From: Alkalihalobacillus sp. TS-13
GTDB taxonomy: Bacteria; Bacillota; Bacilli; Bacillales; Fictibacillaceae
NCBI RefSeq assembly: GCF_019720915.1
Contig: NZ_JAHKSI010000003.1
Location: 62,001 to 126,000 of the forward strand
Length of the DNA: 64,000 nt
Direction of reading: 5' to 3'
Every line of letters begins with the position of its first letter. Positions within the stretch are counted from its first letter, which is position 1. This document shows positions 1 through 9,135 of the stretch, in pieces. The translations under genes and the position numbers were made by a program. The notes beneath the pieces were generated by a model. The model saw only the letters and a list, made by a program, of their open reading frames with translations. It was not told where the DNA came from and searched no databases.

Positions 1-947
1 CGGCTGGTGTCGGGAAAATTCTGATCCCGAGCATGAGGAATAAAGGATATGAAAAAGAAACGGCCGTAGGTGTCACATCCGCCTCGTCAACGATAGGTGT
101 CGTCATCCCACCAAGCATCCCGATGATTATCTTCGCTGGTCTGACCAATGCGTCTATCGGTGCATTATTTCTCGGTGGTATCGTTCCAGGGATCCTGATC
201 GGGCTGGCCATGATGATCATGATGTACTTCATTGCCGTCAAACGAAATTATCCGAAAGCGGCACGGGTCGAATTCAAGCAATTTTTCCGGATGTTCGCTG
301 AAGCTTTTCCGGCATTATTGACACCAGTCATCATCATCGGCGGGATCATCTCAGGATTCTTCACAGCGACAGAGGCTGCAGCAATTGCATCCTTATATAC
401 ACTGCTCGTCTGTATGTTTTACTATAAAACATTGAAACTGAAAGACTTGCCGAAGATTTTGATGGAGACGTTAGCATTAAGCTCCTTATCCCTGTTTGCA
501 TTGGCTGCTGCGAGTGCATTGGGAGAGCTGTTGAGTTATTACCGCCTAGGAACGATGGCACAGGAATTCTTTACGAACAATATCGGAGCAGAATGGTTGT
601 TCATCCTCATCATCATCGCATTCTTCCTGTTTGTCGGAACGTTCATGGATGCGATTCCAGCGATGATCTTGTTCGTGCCGGTCATCCTGCCGACAGCGCT
701 CGAGTTTGGAATCGACCCGGTCCACCTTGGGCTGATCGTCGTCATCACATTAGCCGTCGGTCTGATCACGCCGCCTTATGGCTTGTGCCTTCTACTCGCA
801 GCAAAGATTGGCGATATGTCCATTGAACGGTCGTTTGTCGCCGTCATTCCATATATTGCGATCATCCTGGTCGTATTGCTGTTCATCGCGTTTTTCCCGG
901 ATATCGCATTCTTCATCCCTAAGATGTTGAATCCTGGAATGTTTTAA
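1..947 (+). CDS. TRAP transporter large permease DctM, 3' part
   Basis: The open frame runs in from the left edge (frame starting at base 3, AGVGKILIPSM...), so the true start is outside the window. It encodes the C-terminal two thirds or so of a DctM/SiaM-type large membrane subunit, which uses a Na+ or H+ gradient to import organic acids handed over by a periplasmic-type binding protein. Family signatures seen are SSTIGVVIPPSIPMIIFAG near the new N-terminus, SGFFTATEAAAIA in the middle and VGLITPPYGLCLLLA near the end, with about eight hydrophobic segments. The hexulose-phosphate synthase-like gene follows after 88 bases on the same strand and is probably co-transcribed, which suggests a sugar acid as substrate. 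The binding protein and small permease would lie upstream, out of view. Confidence 0.93.
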   Translation, partial: AGVGKILIPSMRNKGYEKETAVGVTSASSTIGVVIPPSIPMIIFAGLTNASIGALFLGGIVPGILIGLAMMIMMYFIAVKRNYPKAARVEFKQFFRMFAEAFPALLTPVIIIGGIISGFFTATEAAAIASLYTLLVCMFYYKTLKLKDLPKILMETLALSSLSLFALAAASALGELLSYYRLGTMAQEFFTNNIGAEWLFILIIIAFFLFVGTFMDAIPAMILFVPVILPTALEFGIDPVHLGLIVVITLAVGLITPPYGLCLLLAAKIGDMSIERSFVAVIPYIAIILVVLLFIAFFPDIAFFIPKMLNPGMF

Positions 948-1035
948 TGGATGAACGATAAACGACAATCAAGCCATACGTTTAAGGTGTAACAGAGAAA
1001 CATGGTGAAATTGAACAATAAAGTGAGGTTTTATG

Positions 1036-1662
1036 ATGAAACTGCAATTGGCATTGGACAGGTTGACGAAGGACGAGTGCTTTCGGATCGTTGAAGAAAC
1101 GAAGGAGAGCATTGATATCATAGAGGTCGGAACAGGTGTCATCAAAGAGTATGGAATGGCGATCGTACGGGAGATGAGGAACCGCTACCCGGATCATGTG
1201 ATTCTTGCGGATATGAAGACCTGTGATGCGGGCAGGCACGAAGCACTTCAAGTGTTTGAAGCGGGCGCAGACATCGCGACGGTCATGGCATTCTCAGCTG
1301 GGCAGACGATCACGGACACTTTGAGAATCGCACATGAAACAGAAAAGCAGATCATGATCGATTTGTTGGAGGTACATGAAAAGGAAAAGGTTGCGGCACT
1401 AGAAAAGCTCGGTGTCCGTCTCGTAAGCCTCCACATCGGCAAAGACAAGCAGACAGAGGGTGCCTTTGATACCGAGTTGTTTTCATTGATCAAGGAATTC
1501 GATTTTGAAGTAGCCGTGGCAGGTGGTGTGAATCTGGATTCCCTGCCGTCGATCCTTCAAGAAAGGCCGGATATTATCATCGCCGGCAGTGCAATCACCG
1601 GTTCAGAGCAACCGAAGGAAACAGCCGTAAATATGAAAAAGATGATGGCTGACTATATGTAG
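1036..1662 (+). CDS. 3-hexulose-6-phosphate synthase / 3-keto-L-gulonate-6-phosphate decarboxylase family
   Basis: A 208-residue (beta/alpha)8 protein of the orotidine-monophosphate-decarboxylase suprafamily. The family motif is LADMKTCDAG, with the Asp-x-Lys-x-x-Asp active-site core; VAVAGGVNLDSLP and IIIAGSAITG near the end are the phosphate-binding strands. HPS condenses formaldehyde with ribulose 5-phosphate; KGPDC decarboxylates 3-keto-L-gulonate 6-phosphate. DMKT resembles HPS more than the DAK(I/T) of KGPDC, but no hexulose-phosphate isomerase (HxlB) lies next to it and a TRAP permease precedes it, which favours a sugar-acid role. Two ATGs sit in tandem at 1033 and 1036; the second has the better spacing (7 bases) from AGTGAGG and gives the usual MKLQLALD terminus. 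Confidence 0.85.
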   Translation: MKLQLALDRLTKDECFRIVEETKESIDIIEVGTGVIKEYGMAIVREMRNRYPDHVILADMKTCDAGRHEALQVFEAGADIATVMAFSAGQTITDTLRIAHETEKQIMIDLLEVHEKEKVAALEKLGVRLVSLHIGKDKQTEGAFDTELFSLIKEFDFEVAVAGGVNLDSLPSILQERPDIIIAGSAITGSEQPKETAVNMKKMMADYM

Positions 1663-1673
1663 AAATAACTGTT

Positions 1674-1710
1674 AAGCAAGGGGGTACTGACGGCCTCTTT
1701 GCTTTTCTTT
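1674..1710 (+). terminator. Probable Rho-independent terminator after the HPS-like gene
   Basis: AAGCAAGGGG pairs imperfectly with the downstream CCTCTTTGCTT and is followed by a T-rich run, 12 bases after the stop codon. Confidence 0.55.
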
Positions 1711-1783
1711 ATGTTTTTGTTATTCGTCTTCCGGATGTGCTACAATCAGATAAGAATTTTACGAGCGGAAGAAGGAAAATTAG

Positions 1784-3157
1784 ATGGCAAAACAAGCCTT
1801 ACCAGTTCAAAAAAACGATATCATCGACGTCACATTCGAAGACCTGTCCCATGATGGTGCGGGTGTCGCAAAAGTCGACGGCTACACGCTTTTTGTTCCA
1901 AGAGGCCTTCCTGGTGAAGAAGCGAAGGTCAAAGTAATTAAGACGAAGAAAGGATTCGGATTCGGAAAACTGTTGGAAGTGACGAAAGAAAGTGAACATC
2001 GTACCGCGCCTCCATGCCCGATCTACAACCAATGTGGCGGCTGTCAGCTGCAGCACCTGACGTATGAAGGCCAGCTCGAATACAAGCGGAAACAAGTGCA
2101 GGACGTCATGGAACGGATTGGCAAGCTGAAGGACGTCAACGTACTGCCTGTGCTAGGAATGGACGACCCGTGGCGCTACCGAAACAAAGCACAAGTCCCC
2201 GTCGGTGAGGAAGAAGGTGGACTGATCACAGGTTTCTATCAAAAAGGAAGCCATCGGATCATCGATATGAAAGAATGTCTGATCCAGCAGGAAGCGAATG
2301 ACCTTGTCGTCCAGACGGTAAAAGAGATTGCGAACAACTATGGCATCAGGGCTTATGACGAACGCAGCCATAAAGGAACGCTCCGTCATGTCGTCGCGAA
2401 GTACGGTCAAAACACCGGTCAGATCATGGTCGTACTGGTCACGAAAGGCAAAGAACTGCCGAACAAAAAGAACATCGTCGCTGACATCGTCGATCAGATT
2501 CCAAATGTGAAATCGATCGTCCAAAACGTCAATCCGAAAAAGACGAATGTGATCTTCGGTGATCAAACGCGCGTCCTCTGGGGCGATGAGTACATTTATG
2601 ACACGATTGGCGACATCCAATTCGCGATTTCAGCCCGTTCCTTCTATCAAGTGAACCCGACACAAACGAAAGTGCTCTATGACAAGGCGCTTGAGTACGC
2701 TCAATTGGAAGGAAACGAAACGGTGATTGACGCCTACTGCGGCATCGGTACAATCTCGCTGTTCCTCGCACAAAAAGCGAACAAAGTGTACGGCGTCGAA
2801 ATCGTTCCCGAAGCGATAGAAGATGCAAAACGGAATGCAGAACTGAACGGAATGACGAACGTGGAGTTTGAAGTAGGGGAAGCGGAAACCGTCATCCCAG
2901 CCTGGTATAAAAAAGGGATCAAAGCCGATACCCTCGTCGTCGATCCACCGCGGAAAGGCTGCGACGAAACACTACTCAACACGATCCTCGACATGAAACC
3001 GAACAAGGTCGTCTACGTATCCTGCAACCCAGCAACCCTGGCCCGGGATCTTGCTATCTTGGAGCTAGGTGGGTATAGAACTGAACAAATCCAACCCGTC
3101 GACATGTTTCCACATACGACGCATGTGGAATGTGTAGTACAGATAAATAAAATTTAG
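1784..3157 (+). CDS. rlmCD: 23S rRNA (uracil-5-)-methyltransferase RlmCD
   Basis: This 457-residue protein of the RumA/TrmA family methylates C5 of uridines in 23S rRNA using SAM; in Bacillus one enzyme modifies two sites. The N-terminal 60 residues form a TRAM domain ([15 protein letters not shown]). Cysteines in [14 protein letters not shown] around residue 80, with a later Cys at KECLIQ, are the expected [4Fe-4S] ligands. The SAM site is [14 protein letters not shown], the DPPRKGCDE motif precedes the nucleophile, and [12 protein letters not shown] carries the catalytic Cys. Length is normal. AAGGA lies upstream of the ATG with a slightly long spacing. It is transcribed alone and followed by a strong terminator, and is part of the conserved chromosomal backbone beside the inserted CBASS operon. 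Confidence 0.95.
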   Translation: MAKQALPVQKNDIIDVTFEDLSHDGAGVAKVDGYTLFVPRGLPGEEAKVKVIKTKKGFGFGKLLEVTKESEHRTAPPCPIYNQCGGCQLQHLTYEGQLEYKRKQVQDVMERIGKLKDVNVLPVLGMDDPWRYRNKAQVPVGEEEGGLITGFYQKGSHRIIDMKECLIQQEANDLVVQTVKEIANNYGIRAYDERSHKGTLRHVVAKYGQNTGQIMVVLVTKGKELPNKKNIVADIVDQIPNVKSIVQNVNPKKTNVIFGDQTRVLWGDEYIYDTIGDIQFAISARSFYQVNPTQTKVLYDKALEYAQLEGNETVIDAYCGIGTISLFLAQKANKVYGVEIVPEAIEDAKRNAELNGMTNVEFEVGEAETVIPAWYKKGIKADTLVVDPPRKGCDETLLNTILDMKPNKVVYVSCNPATLARDLAILELGGYRTEQIQPVDMFPHTTHVECVVQINKI

Positions 3158-3160
3158 TGT

Positions 3161-3207
3161 TGGCTTTCTGAAAATTTATAATGGATTTTCAGAGAGCCAT
3201 CTTTTTT
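3161..3207 (+). terminator. Rho-independent terminator of rlmCD
   Basis: Long stem TGGCTTTCTGAAAAT paired with ATTTTCAGAGAGCCA (one mismatch), then CTTTTTT. It separates rlmCD from the AT-rich CBASS operon. Confidence 0.88.
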
Positions 3208-3368
3208 AACTCTATTAAAAAAATATAAATGTTCTGAGAGGTAATTCCCTCCTACGCCATAAGTTGATCTTTTACCTGTAACCCAAAATTTAAACGAATA
3301 GAAGCCACTCCCCTCTTTTTTAAAGAAAATAATATTGTAAATACTTTAGCTAAAAAAGATATGAAATA

Positions 3369-3377
3369 TGGTATAAT
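3369..3377 (+). promoter_or_regulatory. Extended -10 promoter of the CBASS operon
   Basis: TGG directly followed by a perfect TATAAT, about 30 bases before the first ATG of the operon. No good -35 hexamer is seen, as is common for TGn-extended promoters. It is the only convincing promoter between rlmCD and katG, so the four defence genes are likely one transcript. Confidence 0.6.
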
Positions 3378-3406
3378 TTAACTATTGAAGAAAATGGGAG
3401 ATTTTT

Positions 3407-4015
3407 ATGGTAGAAACTAATCCTAAAGAGCAAATAAAAAAGCTAAGAAAAAAATCCGAAGTTGGTAGAAGTGCTCATGGACTCTTGTTTAAGAAATATC
3501 AAAGTGCAAGTAATATACTGCATGGCCTAACATTGATAAGTGCATCAATTGTTGCAATCCTTACATTTGCAGATTATAACGATTTTTTAGTCTTACTAAA
3601 GGATTTATCTAGTGATATGTATGATTTATCAGTCGGTTTAACTGCGTCCTTTGTATTCTTATTAACAGTATTTGAGGAGTTTTTAAACTTAAATAAAAAA
3701 GCGGCTTCTCACGAGAGTGCGGTTAAACAATTAACAACATTTATTAGGTTAGCTGATACTGCAGAAAAAAAAGAGAAGGTGAGTCAAGAGGATGTTGATA
3801 AGCTTACAACTCAATACACCTTAATTAATGAAAATTCTCCATTGATACCAGATAAGACATTTTTAAGGTCTAAACAAAAGTTAAAAAGGAAGAAGTATTT
3901 AAGTGAAACGCTAGATAGTGAGCCTTTTGTTCCGTTATTTATAGTGAATATATTTTATATTATAAAAAAATCAATAAATTACCTTTTTGAAAAGAATGCA
4001 AATAAAAAAAATTAG
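3407..4015 (+). CDS. SLATT-domain two-TM membrane protein, predicted CBASS effector
   Basis: 202 residues. A charged N-terminal helix (about 1-30) is followed by two hydrophobic segments (about 37-57 and 72-95), then an amphipathic region with LNLNKKAASHESAVKQL and a C-terminal soluble helix; a third hydrophobic patch (PLFIVNIFYII) lies near residue 180. This layout is that of SLATT proteins, which occur beside SMODS-type nucleotidyltransferases and are predicted to form membrane pores when the cyclic nucleotide signal appears. It is the first gene of the four-gene operon and 11 bases separate it from the QueC-like gene. RBS GGGAG is 7 bases before the ATG. The assignment to SLATT is from pattern memory; the effector role is inferred from operon position. 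Confidence 0.8.
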   Translation: MVETNPKEQIKKLRKKSEVGRSAHGLLFKKYQSASNILHGLTLISASIVAILTFADYNDFLVLLKDLSSDMYDLSVGLTASFVFLLTVFEEFLNLNKKAASHESAVKQLTTFIRLADTAEKKEKVSQEDVDKLTTQYTLINENSPLIPDKTFLRSKQKLKRKKYLSETLDSEPFVPLFIVNIFYIIKKSINYLFEKNANKKN

Positions 4016-4026
4016 GTGATAAGTTT

Positions 4027-4602
4027 ATGGAAGAATTAGGTGATAATTCAACTGTAATTCTATTAAGTGGTGGTATCGATTCCACTGCATTAATACCATA
4101 TTTTTTATCAAAAAATTGTTGTGTTAAATGTGTCCATTTTCAATATGGTCAAAAAAGTCAAGATAGTGAGAGAGAGGCAGTAGAAAAAGTAAGTAATTAC
4201 TATAAAATCGACACAAAATTTATAAATGTAGGATTTGAATTTTCTAATATAGATGGAGAATACATTTCTAGAAATGCTCTGTTTATACTGATGGCTGCCA
4301 ACTTGTTTCAAAAAGATGTTTCAAGGATTGCATTAGGTATTCATAATGGCACTCCTTACTATGACTGTAGTAAAAAGTTTATTAGGGACTGTCAAAAATT
4401 AATCGATGGATACTTTCATGGAACTGTAACAATTGAAGCACCATTTATATTACATGATAAAAAACAAATCTTTAATTATTGTTTAGAAAAAGAAGTACCT
4501 GTAAACCTTACATATAGTTGTGAGATCAAGAATAAAATAGCTTGCGGGAGTTGCCCCTCATGCAAAGATAGGAGTTTACTGAATGGACTTTACTCATTGT
4601 AA
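4027..4602 (+). CDS. cap9: QueC-like PP-loop protein (Cap9) of type IV CBASS
   Basis: 191 residues, homologous to 7-cyano-7-deazaguanine synthase. The ATP-pyrophosphatase loop LSGGIDST (residues 13-20) and the HFQYGQKSQDSEREA stretch match QueC; the C-terminal zinc site is complete with Cys165, Cys173, Cys176 and Cys179 (ACGSCPSC). It is shorter than housekeeping QueC (about 220) and no queD, queE or queF is nearby, so it is not part of a queuosine pathway operon. Beside a TGT-like protein and a CD-NTase it fits Cap9 of type IV CBASS, which I recall as conjugating a 7-deazaguanine to the CD-NTase N-terminus rather than making preQ0. RBS AGGTGAT, ATG start; its 3' end overlaps the next gene by 20 bases. 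Confidence 0.88.
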   Translation: MEELGDNSTVILLSGGIDSTALIPYFLSKNCCVKCVHFQYGQKSQDSEREAVEKVSNYYKIDTKFINVGFEFSNIDGEYISRNALFILMAANLFQKDVSRIALGIHNGTPYYDCSKKFIRDCQKLIDGYFHGTVTIEAPFILHDKKQIFNYCLEKEVPVNLTYSCEIKNKIACGSCPSCKDRSLLNGLYSL

Positions 4603-5554
4603 GCAGAGAAAGATAAAAGGAATTGAGGAAGAGACACCAATTTTGGTTCCATCATTTTCAAGCAAAGGCTTCCCAGAAGTAGGCGACTTATATAACAATC
4701 TAAAAGAATATCTAACGGATGTATCATTGGTAAGTGCTTATGATCTGCACTATAAAAACATAAATATTGATAGTATATATGAAACTGACATGCTATTGAT
4801 TGATAGTGGTGGATACGAAAGAGATAAAGAACATGATTTATCTACAATTTATAGGGATAGACACATTTCGGAGACTTGGAATAGAGAATTACATCACAGT
4901 CTATTAGAAAAGATTGAGTCTCTTACTAACATTCTAATTGTAAATTTTGATAGTACAGAAACAATGCCTTTAAGTAGACAATTAGAACTTGCCAATGAAA
5001 CCTTTGCACAATACCCTGACTTTGCTTCTGATTTCTTATGCAAGCCTTCTTCTAGTTACCCGTTAATAAATATAGATGAATATTGTCAGAATATAGATTT
5101 GATAAGCAATTTTTCTGTGGTTGGGTTTACCGAGAAAGAGCTGGGGTTTTCTTTATTAGAAAGATGTAAAAATATATATAGAGTAAGAAAATCTTTGGAA
5201 AATAAAAATTTAGAAATACCTATACATATCTTTGGATGTATAGATCCTCTAAATATTATTGTTTATTTCCTCAGTGGAGCAGATATATTTGACGGATTAT
5301 CTTGGTTAAGATTTGCCTTTAATAATGATTATCCAACCTACTTTAACAGTTATTCAATCAGTAATGAACTTTGGTCTTTTGAAGACGATGAAGTGAAGGC
5401 ATTAGCTATATTAGAAAACTTACGAATCTTATGTGACTTGAAAGAAAGGTTAATAGAATTTACTTCCAGTAATAATTGGGATTCTTTAAACTTAGATGAA
5501 AATACTTTGTTACAAATTCGAAAATTATCAAATATGATAAAGAAAGGAGAATGA
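4583..5554 (+). CDS. cap10: TGT-like base-exchange protein (Cap10) of type IV CBASS
   Basis: 323 residues of the tRNA-guanine transglycosylase fold. LLIDSGGYE (Asp74) matches the TGT base-binding DSGGFQ motif, and the HIFGCIDPLNII ... SGADIFDGLSW block matches TGT GVGTPEDLL ... DMFDCV, so the nucleophilic Asp is probably Asp237. The Cys-x-Cys-x2-Cys...His zinc site that follows in true TGT is absent, and the protein ends early, so tRNA binding as in Tgt is unlikely. It starts inside the QueC-like gene (GATAGGAG, 8 bases, ATG) and ends 5 bases before the preferred CD-NTase start, indicating translational coupling. The identity as Cap10 rests on motifs and neighbours; the exact chemistry is not evident from sequence. 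Confidence 0.83.
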   Translation: MDFTHCKQRKIKGIEEETPILVPSFSSKGFPEVGDLYNNLKEYLTDVSLVSAYDLHYKNINIDSIYETDMLLIDSGGYERDKEHDLSTIYRDRHISETWNRELHHSLLEKIESLTNILIVNFDSTETMPLSRQLELANETFAQYPDFASDFLCKPSSSYPLINIDEYCQNIDLISNFSVVGFTEKELGFSLLERCKNIYRVRKSLENKNLEIPIHIFGCIDPLNIIVYFLSGADIFDGLSWLRFAFNNDYPTYFNSYSISNELWSFEDDEVKALAILENLRILCDLKERLIEFTSSNNWDSLNLDENTLLQIRKLSNMIKKGE

Positions 5555-5562
5555 TTACTATG
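5543..5562 (+). promoter_or_regulatory. RBS and competing start codons of the CD-NTase
   Basis: AAAGGAG (5543-5549) is followed by an ATG only one base later (5551) and by a second in-frame ATG at 5560, ten bases after the Shine-Dalgarno. The first is too close for initiation, so the second is favoured; it yields Met-Gly-Gly-Ser. Confidence 0.75.
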
Positions 5563-6483
5563 GGAGGCAGTAGAGGAAGTGGTACTCCAAGAATTCCTCT
5601 AAGCGAATTACAAAAAACCAAAGATGAAAGGGAAAAACAGGACGCTTATGATAGAGAGGTGAACAAGTTTCTTGAGTCCCTATTTAAACAGATTAATAGT
5701 AGAGACACTGAGCAAATTAATAAACACCTTGAAACATTAAAAGGTGCTCTTGAAAAAGATATTGAAAATTCTATTGAGATGAGATTTGGTGGCTCATTAA
5801 ATAAACATACTTACGTAAATGGCCTAAGTGATATTGACATGCTAGTACAAATTAATAATAGTAGCTATCAAGACAAAAGTCCTCAAGAACTACTCTCTAT
5901 CTTTGCCGAAAAGATTAGTAAACGTCTACCCAACACTGAAGTTAGTATTGGGAAATTGGCGGTTACCGTTAAATACTCTAATGGTAATGAAATTCAACTT
6001 CTGCCTAGTTTAAAAACACAAACTGGCTATAAAATTCCTTCGATAGGTTCTGATAAATGGAGTAATGTAATTAAGCCACATAAGTTCGCTGAAAAACTAA
6101 CAAAGGTAAATCGTGAAAATGGAAATAGAGTGGTACCTCTAATAAAATTGTTTAAAAGTATTAATTCATCAGCCCCTAAGAGCAAACAATTATCAGGCTA
6201 TCATATAGAATCTTTAGCTATTAATGCTTTTAAAAATTCGGATAGCACACCTCGTACTTTTAAAGGAATGGTTGAATACTTTGTAAGATTTTCTAAGAAT
6301 GCGGTACTTGAATCGGTGAAAGATAGTACAGGACAATCTATCCATGTAGATGATTATTTAGGAGCAAGAAATAGTCCCGACAGAAAAAGAATAAGTATTA
6401 GTCTGAAAGTGCTAGAAAAGAGAATAAAAAATGCAAATGATAATCAAATAAATAGAGTTTGGAATGATTTATTAGGTAAGTAA
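5560..6483 (+). CDS. CD-NTase (cGAS/DncV-like nucleotidyltransferase), CBASS signal synthase
   Basis: 307 residues. GGS at 77-79 and DID at 91-93 form the nucleotidyltransferase GS...DxD active site binding Mg2+ and NTP. The third acidic position falls in EIQLLPS (144-150), where the residue three before Pro is Gln146 and the nearest acid is Glu144. An OAS-like helical C-terminal half follows (residues 165-300). On phage sensing it should make a cyclic oligonucleotide that activates the SLATT effector. The start at 5560 is chosen because the upstream ATG at 5551 touches the RBS; the result begins MGGSRGSG, giving an N-terminal Gly after Met removal. It is last in the operon and ends before a bidirectional terminator. 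Confidence 0.9.
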   Translation: MGGSRGSGTPRIPLSELQKTKDEREKQDAYDREVNKFLESLFKQINSRDTEQINKHLETLKGALEKDIENSIEMRFGGSLNKHTYVNGLSDIDMLVQINNSSYQDKSPQELLSIFAEKISKRLPNTEVSIGKLAVTVKYSNGNEIQLLPSLKTQTGYKIPSIGSDKWSNVIKPHKFAEKLTKVNRENGNRVVPLIKLFKSINSSAPKSKQLSGYHIESLAINAFKNSDSTPRTFKGMVEYFVRFSKNAVLESVKDSTGQSIHVDDYLGARNSPDRKRISISLKVLEKRIKNANDNQINRVWNDLLGK

Positions 6484-6518
6484 TAAAATCAGGTAAAAAA
6501 ATAAAATTTGTAAACTAG

Positions 6519-6567
6519 AAAAAGCACCTTAACTCATGCCACTTACGCAGTATGATAAGGTGCTTTT
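6519..6567. terminator. Bidirectional terminator between CBASS and katG
   Basis: AAAAGCACCTTA pairs perfectly with TAAGGTGCTTTT around a loop of about 25 bases, with A/T runs on both sides; it can serve both convergent genes. Confidence 0.85.
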
Positions 6568-6584
6568 CATCTTTTAATTACGCA

Positions 6585-8843
<2,259 letters not shown>

Positions 8844-8878
8844 TTATGTGTGAAACAAAAATTATAATCGCTCTTACA

Positions 8879-8893
8879 TTATAATTATAATAA
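8879..8893 (-). promoter_or_regulatory. PerR-like box upstream of katG
   Basis: TTATAATTATAATAA matches the PerR/Fur-family consensus TTATAATnATTATAA with two differences in the right half. A second TTATAAT-like half site (ATTATAAT) lies nearer the gene at about 8861. Both are in the katG promoter region. Confidence 0.55.
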
Positions 8894-9135
8894 GAAATGA
8901 TAGAATATGAAAGCAAGATGAATGAATTTTCAAAAAATTAATATAACAGCAAAAATAGTAGAAACGGATTTACATAGGTTTGAAAGGGTAGGGCTCCTTT
9001 CCCTAAATACTTTTTCTTGGACTGAAGATCTGTCTGTTTATCCTTAACTTCAGCTTGTGACAAGAACCGGCAATTCAAGAAGGGTTTGACTTTGAAAAAT
9101 CGAATAAGAAAAGAGAAATGATTTGGAGGGATTGG
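8894..9135. other. Intergenic region between katG and the M28 gene
   Basis: About 240 bases, AT-rich on the katG side, with a short hairpin (GAAAGGG...CCTTTCC near 8980). No small gene or clear sigma-A promoter was identified; the promoter for the peptidase operon must lie here. Confidence 0.4.

Noticed and set aside
1033-1662. HxlA-HxlB formaldehyde assimilation operon
   Set aside because: Next gene downstream is rlmCD behind a terminator; no isomerase in view.
2153-2620. 155-codon frame antisense to rlmCD
   Set aside because: Antisense shadow of a well-supported gene; composition is hydrophobic-acidic without a domain.
4027-4602. QueC gene as part of a housekeeping queuosine pathway
   Set aside because: No queD, queE, queF or queT nearby; short protein; partners are TGT-like and CD-NTase.
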